From assembly GCA_934408725.1 (NCBI GenBank), contig CAKRVB010000007.1, positions 1 to 64,000 of the forward strand: DNA of 64,000 nt. The letters run 5' to 3'. Numbering within the stretch: position 1 is the stretch's first letter; the number at the start of each line of letters is the position of its first letter. The stretch is from an uncultured Marvinbryantia sp. Lineage in GTDB: Bacteria; Bacillota; Clostridia; Lachnospirales; Lachnospiraceae. Under the pieces are notes generated by a model. It was not told the DNA's origin, did no database searches, and saw only the letters and a program-made list of their open reading frames with translations. This document shows positions 37,580 through 46,996 of the stretch, one piece after another. Made by a program: the position numbers and the translations under genes.

Positions 37580-39394
37580 TTATGCATTTTCACCAAAAAG
37601 TGCTTCAAATTCTTCCTGACCGATCTTTTCTTTCTCAATCAGAAGTGCTGCACAGCGGTGGAGGACATCCATATGCTCTTTGATGATCGCCGTCGCTTTG
37701 GTATGAGCTTCATCAATCAGACGCTTTACTTCCTCATCAATCACAGCTGCCATAGATTCACTGAATCCTCTGGAGTGCGCCAGATCTCTGCCGATAAAGA
37801 CTTCTCCTTCATCGTTGCCATAGTCAATCAGTCCTACCCGTTCTGACATACCATACTGTGTCACCATTGCCTTCGCCAGCTGCGTTGCCTGCTTGATATC
37901 CTGGGAAGCCCCGGTTGTGATATCTTCGATGATCAGTTCCTCGGCAATTCGTCCGCCCAGATCTACCATCAGGGTATCCAGCATCTTGCCCTTTGTCATG
38001 AACATCTCATCCTTTTCCGGCAGAGGCATCGTATAACCTGCCGCTCCCATACCGGTCGGTATAATAGATACGGTATGCACCGGTCCCACATTCGGAAGAA
38101 GGTGAAACAGCAGCGCATGCCCCGCTTCATGATAAGCGGTAATCCGTTTTTCCCTGTCAGAAATCAAACGGCTCTTCTTCTCTGCACCGATACCCACTTT
38201 GATAAATGCCTGCTGAATATCCTGTTGCTGAATATAAGTACGTCCGGATTTTGCTGCCCAAATGGCTGCTTCATTCATCAGGTTTTCCAGATCTGCTCCG
38301 GTAAATCCTGCCGTAGTTCTGGCAATGTTTTCCAGATCCACATCATCGCCCAGCGGCTTTTCCTTGGCATGTACCTTCAGAATCTCTTCCCTGCCTTTTA
38401 CATCTGGCTTTCCTACACCAATCTTCCGGTCAAAACGGCCTGGCCGCAGGATCGCCGGATCCAGAATATCTACACGGTTGGTCGCCGCCATCACAATAAT
38501 GCCTTCATTGACACCAAATCCATCCATCTCTACCAGCAGCTGATTCAGTGTCTGTTCCCGTTCATCATGGCCACCGCCCATACCGGTTCCTCTGCGTCTT
38601 GCCACAGCATCAATCTCGTCAATGAAGACAATACATGGTGCATTCTTCTTAGCATCTTCAAACAGATCCCTGACACGGGAAGCACCTACACCGACAAACA
38701 TCTCCACAAAATCTGAACCGGAAATACTGAAAAACGGTACACCTGCTTCCCCTGCCACTGCCTTGGCCAGCAGTGTTTTACCAGTTCCAGGAGGGCCCAC
38801 CAGAATCACACCCTTCGGGATTCTTGCTCCCATCTTGGTATACTTCTGCGGTTCTTTTAGGAAATCTACCAGTTCCTCCAGATCTTCTTTTTCTTCCTGA
38901 AGTCCTGCCACATCTTTAAATGTCTTTCTTCTGGCATCCGGCATAATCATGGTCGCACGGCTCTTGCCAAAATTCATCATCTTGTTATTTCCGCCACCAG
39001 CCTGGCGGTTCATCATCATAAACAGGAAAATCACTACCACCGCCATAATCAGGGTAGGCAGTATACTGGTCATAAAGATACTGGTCTGTTCCACATCATG
39101 AAGATAAGTGGTAACATCTGATGCATTCAGCTCTGTCTGAGCTGCTGTCACATCACTGACATTCAATGTCTGTTTGCTTCCATCTGTCAGTGTCAGTGTG
39201 AGACTTCCTGTCGGCACCTGGCTGTTCTGATAAATATCCACCCGGGTGATTTTTCCACCCTCCAGCTCTTCGCTGTATTCCTGATGCGTGATGGTCTGAT
39301 TATCTGACCATCCTCCGCGAAATGCATACAGCAAAAGCAATACAATGGCAATCGTCATAAAATAGATGCCAATTCCTCTTGAATTCCTACTCAA
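37580..39394 (-). CDS. ftsH: ATP-dependent zinc metalloprotease FtsH
   Basis: 604 residues. Two membrane helices (about 8-25 and 108-128) flank an extracytoplasmic loop; then the AAA+ domain with Walker A GPPGTGKT, Walker [10 protein letters not shown] and the pore/second-region-of-homology segments, and an M41 protease domain with HEAGH. It degrades misfolded and regulatory membrane proteins and aids sporulation in Bacillus. TTG start, with GGAG upstream. The order spoIIE-tilS-hpt-ftsH matches Bacillus. Confidence 0.97.
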   Translation of the reverse strand: MSRNSRGIGIYFMTIAIVLLLLYAFRGGWSDNQTITHQEYSEELEGGKITRVDIYQNSQVPTGSLTLTLTDGSKQTLNVSDVTAAQTELNASDVTTYLHDVEQTSIFMTSILPTLIMAVVVIFLFMMMNRQAGGGNNKMMNFGKSRATMIMPDARRKTFKDVAGLQEEKEDLEELVDFLKEPQKYTKMGARIPKGVILVGPPGTGKTLLAKAVAGEAGVPFFSISGSDFVEMFVGVGASRVRDLFEDAKKNAPCIVFIDEIDAVARRRGTGMGGGHDEREQTLNQLLVEMDGFGVNEGIIVMAATNRVDILDPAILRPGRFDRKIGVGKPDVKGREEILKVHAKEKPLGDDVDLENIARTTAGFTGADLENLMNEAAIWAAKSGRTYIQQQDIQQAFIKVGIGAEKKSRLISDREKRITAYHEAGHALLFHLLPNVGPVHTVSIIPTGMGAAGYTMPLPEKDEMFMTKGKMLDTLMVDLGGRIAEELIIEDITTGASQDIKQATQLAKAMVTQYGMSERVGLIDYGNDEGEVFIGRDLAHSRGFSESMAAVIDEEVKRLIDEAHTKATAIIKEHMDVLHRCAALLIEKEKIGQEEFEALFGENA

Positions 39395-39415
39395 AAATAC
39401 GTTCTCCTTTCTTGC

Positions 39416-39943
39416 TTACTCCGTAAATGAAAGTACGCCGATATAAGGCAGGTTACGATATCTCTGGTCATAATCCAGACCATAACCTACTACAAATTCA
39501 TCCGGGATCTCAAATCCGGTATAATCTACATGCACCGGCATTACTCTTCTGTCTGGTTTATCCAAAAGGGTACACAGCTTCAGACTGGCCGGTTTTCTTG
39601 CACTTAAGATCTCCAGCAGATAGCTTAACGTTCTTCCGGAGTCAATGATATCTTCGATTACAATGACATTCTTTCCTTCCAGCGGTTCATCCAGGTCTTT
39701 CACCAGCTTCACTACTCCGCTGGACTTGGTGCCTGCGCCATAGCTGCTGCAGGACATGAAATCAATGGTCACCGGAACTGTGATTCTCTTTGCCAGTTCA
39801 CAGGTAAAGAAAATACTTCCCTTTAAGATACAAATCAGATGCACTTCTTTTCCAGCATATTCTTCACTAATCTTCTTTCCCAGTTCTTCAATTCTCTTAT
39901 CTACTTTTTCTTCTTCTATCAGGACTCTGATATTTTCTGCCAT
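39416..39943 (-). CDS. hpt: Hypoxanthine phosphoribosyltransferase
   Basis: 175 residues with the PRPP-binding motif VIVIEDIIDSGRTL and the hood motif SCSSYGAGTKSSG. It salvages hypoxanthine and guanine to IMP and GMP. ATG preceded by GGAGGCAG; its start overlaps the tilS end by 25 bases. Confidence 0.95.
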   Translation of the reverse strand: MAENIRVLIEEEKVDKRIEELGKKISEEYAGKEVHLICILKGSIFFTCELAKRITVPVTIDFMSCSSYGAGTKSSGVVKLVKDLDEPLEGKNVIVIEDIIDSGRTLSYLLEILSARKPASLKLCTLLDKPDRRVMPVHVDYTGFEIPDEFVVGYGLDYDQRYRNLPYIGVLSFTE

Positions 39944-41319
39944 GATACTGCCTCCTTATACGTAATTTCCAGTATTTCTTTTGTATTTTTCTCTACTTTA
40001 TATCCTTCGCTGATCCGGTATCCGGCAATCCATAGAACTTCCTGCCCCACTGTCAGAAGCGGAATCCGGTCTCTTTTCTCTGCCGGGATCTTCTCATCGG
40101 TAAAATAAGACTTCAGCTTTTTGCGGCCTCCCTGCTGATTCACAATAAGAAAATCTCCGCTCTGTCTTGTGCGAAGGTAAATACCCGTGGTTATTTTATC
40201 ATAACTCAGCCATTTCGTATACTTTTTTTGTAGAATTGACTGATTTTCATTGGAAATAATCGCTGTCGTAAAAGTACCCCATGGGGTCTGTGTCTCTCCC
40301 GGAATCTTCAGAAAAATCTTCTGCTGCTGTATTTCGCTGTTTTTCCCGGCATCCTGTTCGATTACCAGCTGATCAAAAGTTCTTCTGACCAGCCAGCCTC
40401 CCGGCAGCTGTATCTGCCGGCCGGACTGCTTTTCCAGCAGCTCTCTGACCGCCTGTATATGCGTCCGCTGAATATCCTTCAATCCGCATCCTGCCTCTTT
40501 CAGACAAAACCTCAGAATCCGCTCCTGAAGAAACTCCTTTTCCTTCTTCATCTGATGCAGGTCAATCTGTACCTGTCCCGGCCGGATCCTGGCTATCTTC
40601 TGACAGGCTTCTTCTACAAGATCCTGAAGGAACTCACGAGTCTGCTGCATCTCTGTTCCAAACTGTGCCAGATGTTGTATGGTTCCTGTGTTTAGCTTTT
40701 CTGTCATCTCCGGAAGCAGACAGTTGCGAATGATGTTCCTGGTATAATCCAGTTCCTGATTTGTCCGGTCTTCCCTCCATGTGATGCTCTTTTGCTTCAG
40801 GTAAGCTTCGATCTCTGGCCGGCTGCATTCCAACAGTGGTCGTATGATCCGATCCCGCACCGGCCGGATTCCTGCTGCACCATCCAGTCCACTTCCCCTT
40901 GCAAGATTCCACAAGATGGTCTCAGCCTGATCATTCTGATTATGTGCCACTGCAATTTTATCTGCATGCCAGCTTTTACTGATCTCCTCAAAGATCTGAT
41001 ATCTGGCCAGTCGGCCGGCCTCTTCCGTAGATAGCTTCTCTGTAGCTGCCATTGACGGAATATCCACGGAAACACACTCATATTCCACATTTTGTTTCTG
41101 GCAAAGTTCTTCTACATACGCAGCATCCTGCCGGCTTTCTTCTCCACGGATTCCATGTTCCACATGCACTGCTTTTATGTCAAAGTTCACCTTTTTTCGG
41201 TATTCCAGCAGTGTAAACAGCAGGCAGACCGAATCTGCGCCTCCTGACACGCCTGCCAGCACCCGGTCGCCTGGCTGAATCATATGGTATTTTTCTATCG
41301 TATGAAATGCTTTCTGCAT
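39919..41319 (-). CDS. tilS: tRNA(Ile)-lysidine synthase
   Basis: 466 residues. PP-loop ATPase domain starting VLAGVSGGADSVCLLF, a middle helical domain and a C-terminal TilS substrate-binding domain (about 385-460). It converts C34 of the CAU-anticodon isoleucine tRNA to lysidine. Overlaps hpt by 25 bases. Full length. Confidence 0.95.
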   Translation of the reverse strand: MQKAFHTIEKYHMIQPGDRVLAGVSGGADSVCLLFTLLEYRKKVNFDIKAVHVEHGIRGEESRQDAAYVEELCQKQNVEYECVSVDIPSMAATEKLSTEEAGRLARYQIFEEISKSWHADKIAVAHNQNDQAETILWNLARGSGLDGAAGIRPVRDRIIRPLLECSRPEIEAYLKQKSITWREDRTNQELDYTRNIIRNCLLPEMTEKLNTGTIQHLAQFGTEMQQTREFLQDLVEEACQKIARIRPGQVQIDLHQMKKEKEFLQERILRFCLKEAGCGLKDIQRTHIQAVRELLEKQSGRQIQLPGGWLVRRTFDQLVIEQDAGKNSEIQQQKIFLKIPGETQTPWGTFTTAIISNENQSILQKKYTKWLSYDKITTGIYLRTRQSGDFLIVNQQGGRKKLKSYFTDEKIPAEKRDRIPLLTVGQEVLWIAGYRISEGYKVEKNTKEILEITYKEAVSWQKISES

Positions 41320-41427
41320 AATCTTGCCGCTCCTTCACTGCGGTCTGCTTCGATGCCTATCGCAGTATCTCTCCATCACTATAATGAATTTATGCGCAAA
41401 AAGCAACTATGACTGTGCACCGTCTGT

Positions 41428-42813
41428 TTATTTTCTCCAGAATCCACCGGACAGAATGGTCATATCATCCAGAATCCCATCCTGACAGAATTCCAGCACC
41501 TGATCCAGCAAGATCTGTGCGGACTGTGCCGGGTTGTCATTGGTCAGATTAGAAATAAAATATTTTAACAGATTTTCCCCTTCCCTGGGTGGCAGAGCAT
41601 CTAATACACCATCTGAAATCAGAAACACCATATCCCCATTTTCCAGCCGCACTTCATCCATCTCCACGTCTGCCTCCCGAAACACTCCCATAGGCAGACT
41701 GGTAGATCGAATGATCTCTACCTCTTTATGCGCTCTTCGGATAAATGTGGCAGCTGCTCCCACCTTCATAATTCTGCTTTTCCCCTGATATAGATTGATC
41801 TCCAGCAGATCCAGCGTAGAATATCGACATACACTCCGCTGCAATACCATGGAAGAATGGATCATTTTCACTGCTGTCTCTGCCGTAAATCCAGCTTCCA
41901 GGAACTGTTCGATCAGTTCTATGATCGTCTGGCTCTCCTGACTGGCCTCCACACCTTTTCCCATTCCATCTGAAATGGCCATAATCACCTGTCCATGATT
42001 ACTGTTCAAGATGGCATAATTATCACCAGACGATGCCTGTCCACTGCATTTTGCAGAAGCGCATCCGGTTAGCATATAATACCTGGTTTCTTCCACAAAG
42101 TGAATGCTGCACCAGTCTTTTCCGATCATGACCCGACTGTCTCGTTCCGGCACCATGGGTCTTCCATATTCTTCTGTCAGAATATCTGCGACCAGACTGA
42201 CCTGGGCAGTTCCTCTGCGGCAGGAAAGTGTCAGGATCATCTCCGGGTGTCCGGTTATATTTTTCCAGATTCCGATCTCCTTCAGGGAAATTCGATGAAG
42301 TCTCAGGCTCAATCTAAGCTTCTGTTCCAGATTTCCCTGCAAGGCTTCCGCGCTGTATGCCGTACAGGCAATTTCTTTAATAATGGCTGCGGTCTGCTGA
42401 AGCTGTCCTGCCACAGCTGCACGATTCTCCATCATCCGGTTGGTCCACAGCATATTCAGTCTGGCCCGCAGGAATCCCCGTTCCAGTTCTTCTCGAAAAT
42501 TTCTTCCCTTTATGCAAAAACGATAAAATTCTCTTTCCCTGTCTGATATCTGTTCCTGTCCGTCTTCGATCGCCTGCAGCATCCCATAAGCCAGCTTCCA
42601 GGTCTTCTCCTGCTCTCTCAGCCAGCATATTTGCTTTTTTCCACAGGACGCACATACTTTTTCCCGAACGGTTATAAAGATTTCCTGTATATCTTCTTCA
42701 TTCAGCCGCTCTTTCTTCTCCGGCATTTCTCTGAATATTTCCGCTAACTGGCGAAAGGATTCCGCGTATCTCTCGATTCTGTCTCTTTCGATCAAACTTG
42801 TCCACTCATCCAT
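41428..42813 (-). CDS. spoIIE: SpoIIE-type PP2C phosphatase without membrane domain
   Basis: 461 residues. The C-terminal SpoIIE/PP2C phosphatase domain (about 240-455) contains ISDGMGKGVEASQES and LISDGVLDALPP with the metal-binding aspartates. The N-terminal part keeps the CASCGKKQICW Cys cluster that precedes the catalytic region in SpoIIE, but none of the ten membrane helices of Bacillus SpoIIE (about 827 aa). In Bacillus, SpoIIE dephosphorylates SpoIIAA to free sigma-F. Its place beside tilS-hpt-ftsH and its Spo0A-type promoter support that it is this organism's spoIIE rather than an unrelated phosphatase. Confidence 0.82.
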   Translation of the reverse strand: MDEWTSLIERDRIERYAESFRQLAEIFREMPEKKERLNEEDIQEIFITVREKVCASCGKKQICWLREQEKTWKLAYGMLQAIEDGQEQISDREREFYRFCIKGRNFREELERGFLRARLNMLWTNRMMENRAAVAGQLQQTAAIIKEIACTAYSAEALQGNLEQKLRLSLRLHRISLKEIGIWKNITGHPEMILTLSCRRGTAQVSLVADILTEEYGRPMVPERDSRVMIGKDWCSIHFVEETRYYMLTGCASAKCSGQASSGDNYAILNSNHGQVIMAISDGMGKGVEASQESQTIIELIEQFLEAGFTAETAVKMIHSSMVLQRSVCRYSTLDLLEINLYQGKSRIMKVGAAATFIRRAHKEVEIIRSTSLPMGVFREADVEMDEVRLENGDMVFLISDGVLDALPPREGENLLKYFISNLTNDNPAQSAQILLDQVLEFCQDGILDDMTILSGGFWRK

Positions 42814-42844
42814 AGGGATCCCCTCTCATTGACACTCTGATCCC

Positions 42845-42878
42845 AGTATATAAAAAATCCTCCGCAGAATTTGTCAAA
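42845..42878 (-). promoter_or_regulatory. Spo0A-type promoter of spoIIE
   Basis: Consensus -35 TTGACA (42872-42877) and -10 TATACT (42845-42850) are 21 bp apart, the unusual spacing known for Spo0A-activated spoII promoters in Bacillus. TTTGTCAAA (42870-42878), read on the plus strand, is a full match to the Spo0A box TTTGTCRAA and overlaps the -35. The whole promoter lies inside the creatininase-gene terminator. Confidence 0.7.
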
Positions 42879-42893
42879 ACTCTGCGGAGGATT
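42852..42893 (-). terminator. Terminator of ribU-creatininase
   Basis: AATCCTCCGCAGA (42856-42868) pairs perfectly with TCTGCGGAGGATT (42881-42893); six U follow on the minus strand. The loop holds the spoIIE -35/Spo0A box. Confidence 0.88.
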
Positions 42894-42902
42894 GGAACTA
42901 TC

Positions 42903-43697
42903 TCAATTCTTCCAGTTTCGTATTTCTAAGAGTCCCGGTATCAGCACTTTCGCACTGGTACGCAGAATGATTTCACCTTTTTCTGCGGTGGCGCCTGACG
43001 GATCTCCTCCAATACCGATTGGTTTACCATCTTCGGTTTTCCAGTCCTCCGATACCCAGCCGATAGATACTGAACCGTAAGGCAATAATGTTTTATTATG
43101 AATAAATGCTTCTGGCCGGCCAGCTTCTGAAGTCTCCAGCTTCACCAGGCTTTCATCCACTGCCATCACCATAGAAGTCTCCATCTCTCCACCATGAAAG
43201 TCCCAGATATTGCCCTCCGAAATAGTTGCCTTCACATCTGGATGACTAAATGCCCCTGAAGATAAGATGAATGGGGAAATTCCCAGTTCGCTGCGCAGTT
43301 CACGGCTCAGGATCTGCACCACCGGTGCATTTCCACCATGACATACCAGAAAAGCAATCTTCTGGAATCCATGATGTGCCAGACTGACACAGATATCATA
43401 GAGCATATGATAATACGTATCCGGTTTAAAAGTGATCGAACCACAGAAGTTCTTATGCTCTGTGCTTAATCCCACCGGAATAACCGGAAATGCAAGAATC
43501 GGGAAATCTTTTTCTCCCACAGCTTCCAGTTCTTCTCCAAGATACTTCACCATCGCTTCTGCGATGATATCATCAGTCCCCAGCGGAGCCTGATTGCCAT
43601 GCTGCTCCAGTGCTCCAAGGGGAATCAATATAATCGTCTCTTTTTTATCTACCTGCTCCATCTCCAGACGAGTCAGGTCTCTGTAATTGCGAATCAT
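42903..43697 (-). CDS. Creatininase-family amidohydrolase under FMN control
   Basis: 264 residues. Metal-binding signature LGALEQHGNQAPLGTDD near the N-terminus, CHGGNAPV in the centre and FHGGEMETS later, as in creatininase-family hydrolases. The family also includes ArfB, a formamide hydrolase in archaeal riboflavin synthesis. Its start overlaps the ribU stop by 4 bases (ATGA), so it is made with the riboflavin importer under the FMN riboswitch. A role in flavin salvage or handling of a flavin-related amide is a reasonable inference; creatinine is unlikely as substrate. Confidence 0.85.
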   Translation of the reverse strand: MIRNYRDLTRLEMEQVDKKETIILIPLGALEQHGNQAPLGTDDIIAEAMVKYLGEELEAVGEKDFPILAFPVIPVGLSTEHKNFCGSITFKPDTYYHMLYDICVSLAHHGFQKIAFLVCHGGNAPVVQILSRELRSELGISPFILSSGAFSHPDVKATISEGNIWDFHGGEMETSMVMAVDESLVKLETSEAGRPEAFIHNKTLLPYGSVSIGWVSEDWKTEDGKPIGIGGDPSGATAEKGEIILRTSAKVLIPGLLEIRNWKN

Positions 43698-44311
43698 GCT
43701 TCTACCGCCCGTTTTACAAAGCTCACTTTATGAATTCTCTCATACAGCAGATAACCGGCGATACAGTTCAGTCCGATCTTGATGATATTGAACGGAATGG
43801 TGGCCAGAATAATAAAAGATGTCAGGTTGGTGATAGATGGATTTACAGATGATACCATCTGAATAACCTGATCCAGCGGCAGTTCCATTGCTTTGGCATA
43901 CAGTGGCAAAGTAATGCATGCATTACAGAAACATGCAAATGCGGTACGAATCACTACACTGGATACCATAGAAACGACAGCTGCTTTTCTGTTCTTTCCC
44001 ATTTTCTTATAAACCAGCCACATCGGAATTACAAACAGGGCAATACCGATCAGATTGGCAAATTCACCTACATACATCGTGTTAGTGCCTACGGTTACCA
44101 GCTTAATCAGGATCTTGATCACTTCCACTGCAGCAGCGGAAGCCGGTCCCATAAGAAACAGTGCAATAATAGATGGAATATCACTGAAATCCAGCTTGTA
44201 GAACGGCGGCATCATTGGTACCGATATCTCCAGGGACATCAGGGCTCCCGCCAGTGCAGCCAGCATCGCTGTGTAAATCATCTTCTGTGTGCTCCATTTT
44301 TTCTTTTCCAT
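43694..44311 (-). CDS. ribU: Riboflavin ECF transporter S component
   Basis: 205 residues with six hydrophobic segments and the start MIYTAMLAALAGALMS plus FYKLDFSDIPSIIALFLMGP, typical of RibU. It binds riboflavin and works with a shared EcfA-A'-T module encoded elsewhere. The ATG at 44311 follows GGAGG; the open frame extends 7 codons upstream without a ribosome site. Assignment is firm because an FMN riboswitch precedes it. Confidence 0.92.
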   Translation of the reverse strand: MEKKKWSTQKMIYTAMLAALAGALMSLEISVPMMPPFYKLDFSDIPSIIALFLMGPASAAAVEVIKILIKLVTVGTNTMYVGEFANLIGIALFVIPMWLVYKKMGKNRKAAVVSMVSSVVIRTAFACFCNACITLPLYAKAMELPLDQVIQMVSSVNPSITNLTSFIILATIPFNIIKIGLNCIAGYLLYERIHKVSFVKRAVEA

Positions 44312-44390
44312 TTCTTTTTCCTCCAGAATCATAGTTTGAGCAGATATCCTAAATCCCGGAAAGATGTGTGGAAGTATCAGGTTCTGTCAC

Positions 44391-44422
44391 AAAAAAATCT
44401 CAGGTTCCTCGGAACCTGAGAT
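44391..44422 (-). terminator. FMN-riboswitch expression-platform terminator
   Basis: ATCTCAGGTTCC/GGAACCTGAGAT, a perfect 12 bp stem with a 2-base loop, followed by a U-run. It lies between the aptamer and ribU, so FMN binding would cause premature termination. Confidence 0.9.
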
Positions 44423-44476
44423 CTTACTTTTCAATCCTGACATCACATGACCTTTGGCCATGCCTCCATGTTTGAA

Positions 44477-44592
44477 TCATCTTCTCTCATCCAGACTATA
44501 CTGTCGGTACTGGAATCTCACCAGTTCAGCTGCCTCAACGCAGTTCGCGGACTATACCGCCGGTAGGGAATTACACCCTGCCCCGAAGAATT
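44477..44592 (-). promoter_or_regulatory. FMN riboswitch (RFN element)
   Basis: On the minus strand the conserved blocks appear in order: CTTCGGGGCAGGGTG, AATTCCCTACCGGCGGTATA, GTCCGCGA, GGTGAGATTCCAGTACCGAC, AGTATAGTCTGGATG and AGAGAAGATG. These are the standard RFN conserved segments, so the identification is secure. Confidence 0.96.
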
Positions 44593-44614
44593 TATTCTAT
44601 TCTGTTCTGCATCT

Positions 44615-44643
44615 AAGATAGCACAATGACATGGATCTGTCAA
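44615..44643 (-). promoter_or_regulatory. Promoter of the FMN-riboswitch operon
   Basis: -35 TTGACA (44638-44643), 17 bp spacer, -10 TATCTT (44615-44620), just past the phosphoglucomutase stop codon. Confidence 0.65.
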
Positions 44644-44650
44644 CTGACTT

Positions 44651-46333
44651 TTACGCAAACAATGGCTTCAATGCCTCTGCCAGCTTGTCCTTCTGTGCCT
44701 GCGCCTCTGCCAGATCCTTACCCAGAGTGGTGAAGTAGGTCTTAATCTTTGGCTCTGTTCCGGATGGACGAACCACTACGGTTGCACCGCCTTCCAGTGC
44801 ATAGATCAGTACATTGGCTGCAGGAAGTCCTGTCTCTTCCGGCTTCTTGTAGTCTGTAACCTTGATTACTGCGTATCCTGCGAATTCTGTCGGTGGGTTG
44901 TCACGAAGCTGCTGCATGATGCCAGCCATCTTATCCATTCCGGTAAGTCCCGGGAATTCGTAGCTGTCTACCTTATTCAGGTAACGGCCATACTGCGCAT
45001 AGATCTCTTCCAGGCGCTGCTTCAGGGAGCTTCCAATACTGCGATAGTATGCTGCCATCTCACAGATCAGCATGGAACCGATGACTGCATCTTTATCACG
45101 TACATATGGGCCAGCCAGATATCCGTAGCTCTCTTCAAATCCAAAGATAAAGCGGTCTACTTCGCCTGCTGCCTCCAGCTGTGCGATCTGGTCACCGATC
45201 CACTTGAATCCAGTCAGCACATTTCTCATCTCTACACCGTAATGAGCTGCCACAGCATCTGCCAGTGGTGTGGATACGATAGATTTTACTGCTACTGCTT
45301 TTTCTGGTAATGTTCCTTTTTCGATTCTTCCTGCACAGATGTAATCCAGCAGAAGAACACCCACTTCATTACCGCTTACCAGTTCGTAAGAACCATCCGG
45401 GCACTTCATGGCGATACCTACACGGTCTGCATCCGGGTCGGTTGCCAGCATCAGATCAGCGCCGGTCTCTTTCGCCAGCTCCAGGCCCTTTTCCAGTGCT
45501 GCAAAGATCTCCGGATTCGGATAGCTGCATGTGGTAAAGTATCCATTCGGATATTCCTGTTCCGGTACGATGGTGATATCTGTGATTCCGATATCCTTCA
45601 ATACCTGTGTCACTGGTACCAGACCAGATCCATTCAACGGGCTATATACCAGCTTCAGTCCTGCCGTCTTGCACAGTCCCGGACGAACCTGACGGGATTC
45701 AATGGCTTCGTAAAGTGCCTTCTTGCAGTCATCTCCTACGAAACGGATCAGCCCCTGTTCTACACCTTCTGCAAAGGATACGTATTTTGCACCATTCAGT
45801 ACATCGGTCTTCTGGATCTCTTCATAAACGATAGCAGCTGCATCATCGGTCATCTGGCAGCCATCCGGGCCATAAGCCTTATAGCCATTATACTGTGCCG
45901 GATTATGGGATGCAGTCACCATAATACCTGCATTACACTGATAGTAACGTGTCGCAAAGGACAGTGCCGGTACCGGCATCAGTGCATCATAGATTCTTAC
46001 CTTAATGCCATTAGCCGCCAGCACACCTGCTGCGGTCTTGGCAAATACATCGCTCTTCAGACGGCTGTCATAGCTGATGGCTACCGTCTGATTACCGCCC
46101 TGTGTCTTTACCCAGTTAGCCAGACCCTGTGTAGCCTGACGTACTACATAAATATTCATCCGGTTGGTTCCTGCGCCAAGTACACCACGCAGTCCTGCCG
46201 TACCAAACTTTAAGGCAACGGCAAACCGTTCTTTGATCTCATCCTCATTATCTTTGATTTTTGTAAGTTCCGGCTTTAAGTCAGCATCTTCCAGGTCCGC
46301 AGCAAGCCAACGCTCGTATTCATTTCGATACAT
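44651..46333 (-). CDS. Alpha-D-phosphohexomutase (phosphoglucomutase/phosphomannomutase)
   Basis: 560 residues of the alpha-phosphohexomutase family: active-site serine in TASHNPAQYNGYK, metal loop ATDPDADRVG, substrate loop GFEESYG and phosphate-binding VRPSGTEPKIKTY near the C-terminus. It interconverts glucose 1- and 6-phosphate (possibly also mannose phosphates), feeding glycogen and wall-polymer precursors. ATG 46333 follows GGAG; a GTG three codons upstream is less well placed. Closest to PgcA in length. Confidence 0.93.
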   Translation of the reverse strand: MYRNEYERWLAADLEDADLKPELTKIKDNEDEIKERFAVALKFGTAGLRGVLGAGTNRMNIYVVRQATQGLANWVKTQGGNQTVAISYDSRLKSDVFAKTAAGVLAANGIKVRIYDALMPVPALSFATRYYQCNAGIMVTASHNPAQYNGYKAYGPDGCQMTDDAAAIVYEEIQKTDVLNGAKYVSFAEGVEQGLIRFVGDDCKKALYEAIESRQVRPGLCKTAGLKLVYSPLNGSGLVPVTQVLKDIGITDITIVPEQEYPNGYFTTCSYPNPEIFAALEKGLELAKETGADLMLATDPDADRVGIAMKCPDGSYELVSGNEVGVLLLDYICAGRIEKGTLPEKAVAVKSIVSTPLADAVAAHYGVEMRNVLTGFKWIGDQIAQLEAAGEVDRFIFGFEESYGYLAGPYVRDKDAVIGSMLICEMAAYYRSIGSSLKQRLEEIYAQYGRYLNKVDSYEFPGLTGMDKMAGIMQQLRDNPPTEFAGYAVIKVTDYKKPEETGLPAANVLIYALEGGATVVVRPSGTEPKIKTYFTTLGKDLAEAQAQKDKLAEALKPLFA

Positions 46334-46474
46334 TTTTACCACTCCTACCTTTGTTTTTTCTACAAAATTTGTTCAATATGACAAATCTCCAAATTAACTA
46401 TAACCCTTTTCCTGCTTTCTGTCAATTAGTTCCAACTACTGATCCTCAACAGTTTTAGCTGAAATTAATCTGAC

Positions 46475-46513
46475 AAAAAAAGCAGCGATTTCGCTCTAGC
46501 ACGAAATCACTGC
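46475..46513 (-). terminator. Terminator of the HPt gene
   Basis: GCAG(C/T)GATTTCG and CGAAATC(A/G)CTGC arms around an 8-base loop; seven U follow on the minus strand. Confidence 0.82.
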
Positions 46514-46578
46514 CGTAAAAACCCTTATTTCCCCAAAAGCCTTTTGCCCGGTAAAGATCGACCGTAGAACAACTTATC

Positions 46579-46935
46579 TTACATCTCAGCCTTATATGCT
46601 TCAATCGCCTGAATCGTAAGGTCATAAGACTCTACTACTTTCTGATAAAGCGCTTCATCCGCCGGCTCGGTACATGGGCGAAGCTGTTCTGTCAGCTCAG
46701 ACACACACTCCATCAGTTCTGTAAAAGCCAGATTCGCTGCCACACCCTTCAGTGTATGGGCTGCGCGGAAAGATTCCTGAATATTTCCCTCTGCTACAGA
46801 AGTCTTCAATAAATCCATGGATGTATCACCAGGGAACTTCAACACAAACTTCTCAATCAGTCTGTCCATAGCCAGTCTGGACTTGGCATCCTCATAGTTC
46901 CCATGTAATTTTGCATAGCATTCCTGCAGTGTCAT
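46579..46935 (-). CDS. Orphan HPt phosphotransfer protein
   Basis: 118 residues, a helical HPt domain; the phospho-accepting His is in RAAHTLKGVAANLAF (about residue 60). No kinase or receiver sits beside it, so it would act as a relay between partners encoded elsewhere, possibly hybrid kinases like the one at the right edge. It lies between the mutase and trpS genes. Confidence 0.88.
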   Translation of the reverse strand: MTLQECYAKLHGNYEDAKSRLAMDRLIEKFVLKFPGDTSMDLLKTSVAEGNIQESFRAAHTLKGVAANLAFTELMECVSELTEQLRPCTEPADEALYQKVVESYDLTIQAIEAYKAEM

Positions 46936-46996
46936 CGTATTGTTCCTCGCTTTCTGCCTTCTCTACTGAGTAGTACAACTCTGCTGTATCTTCGTC

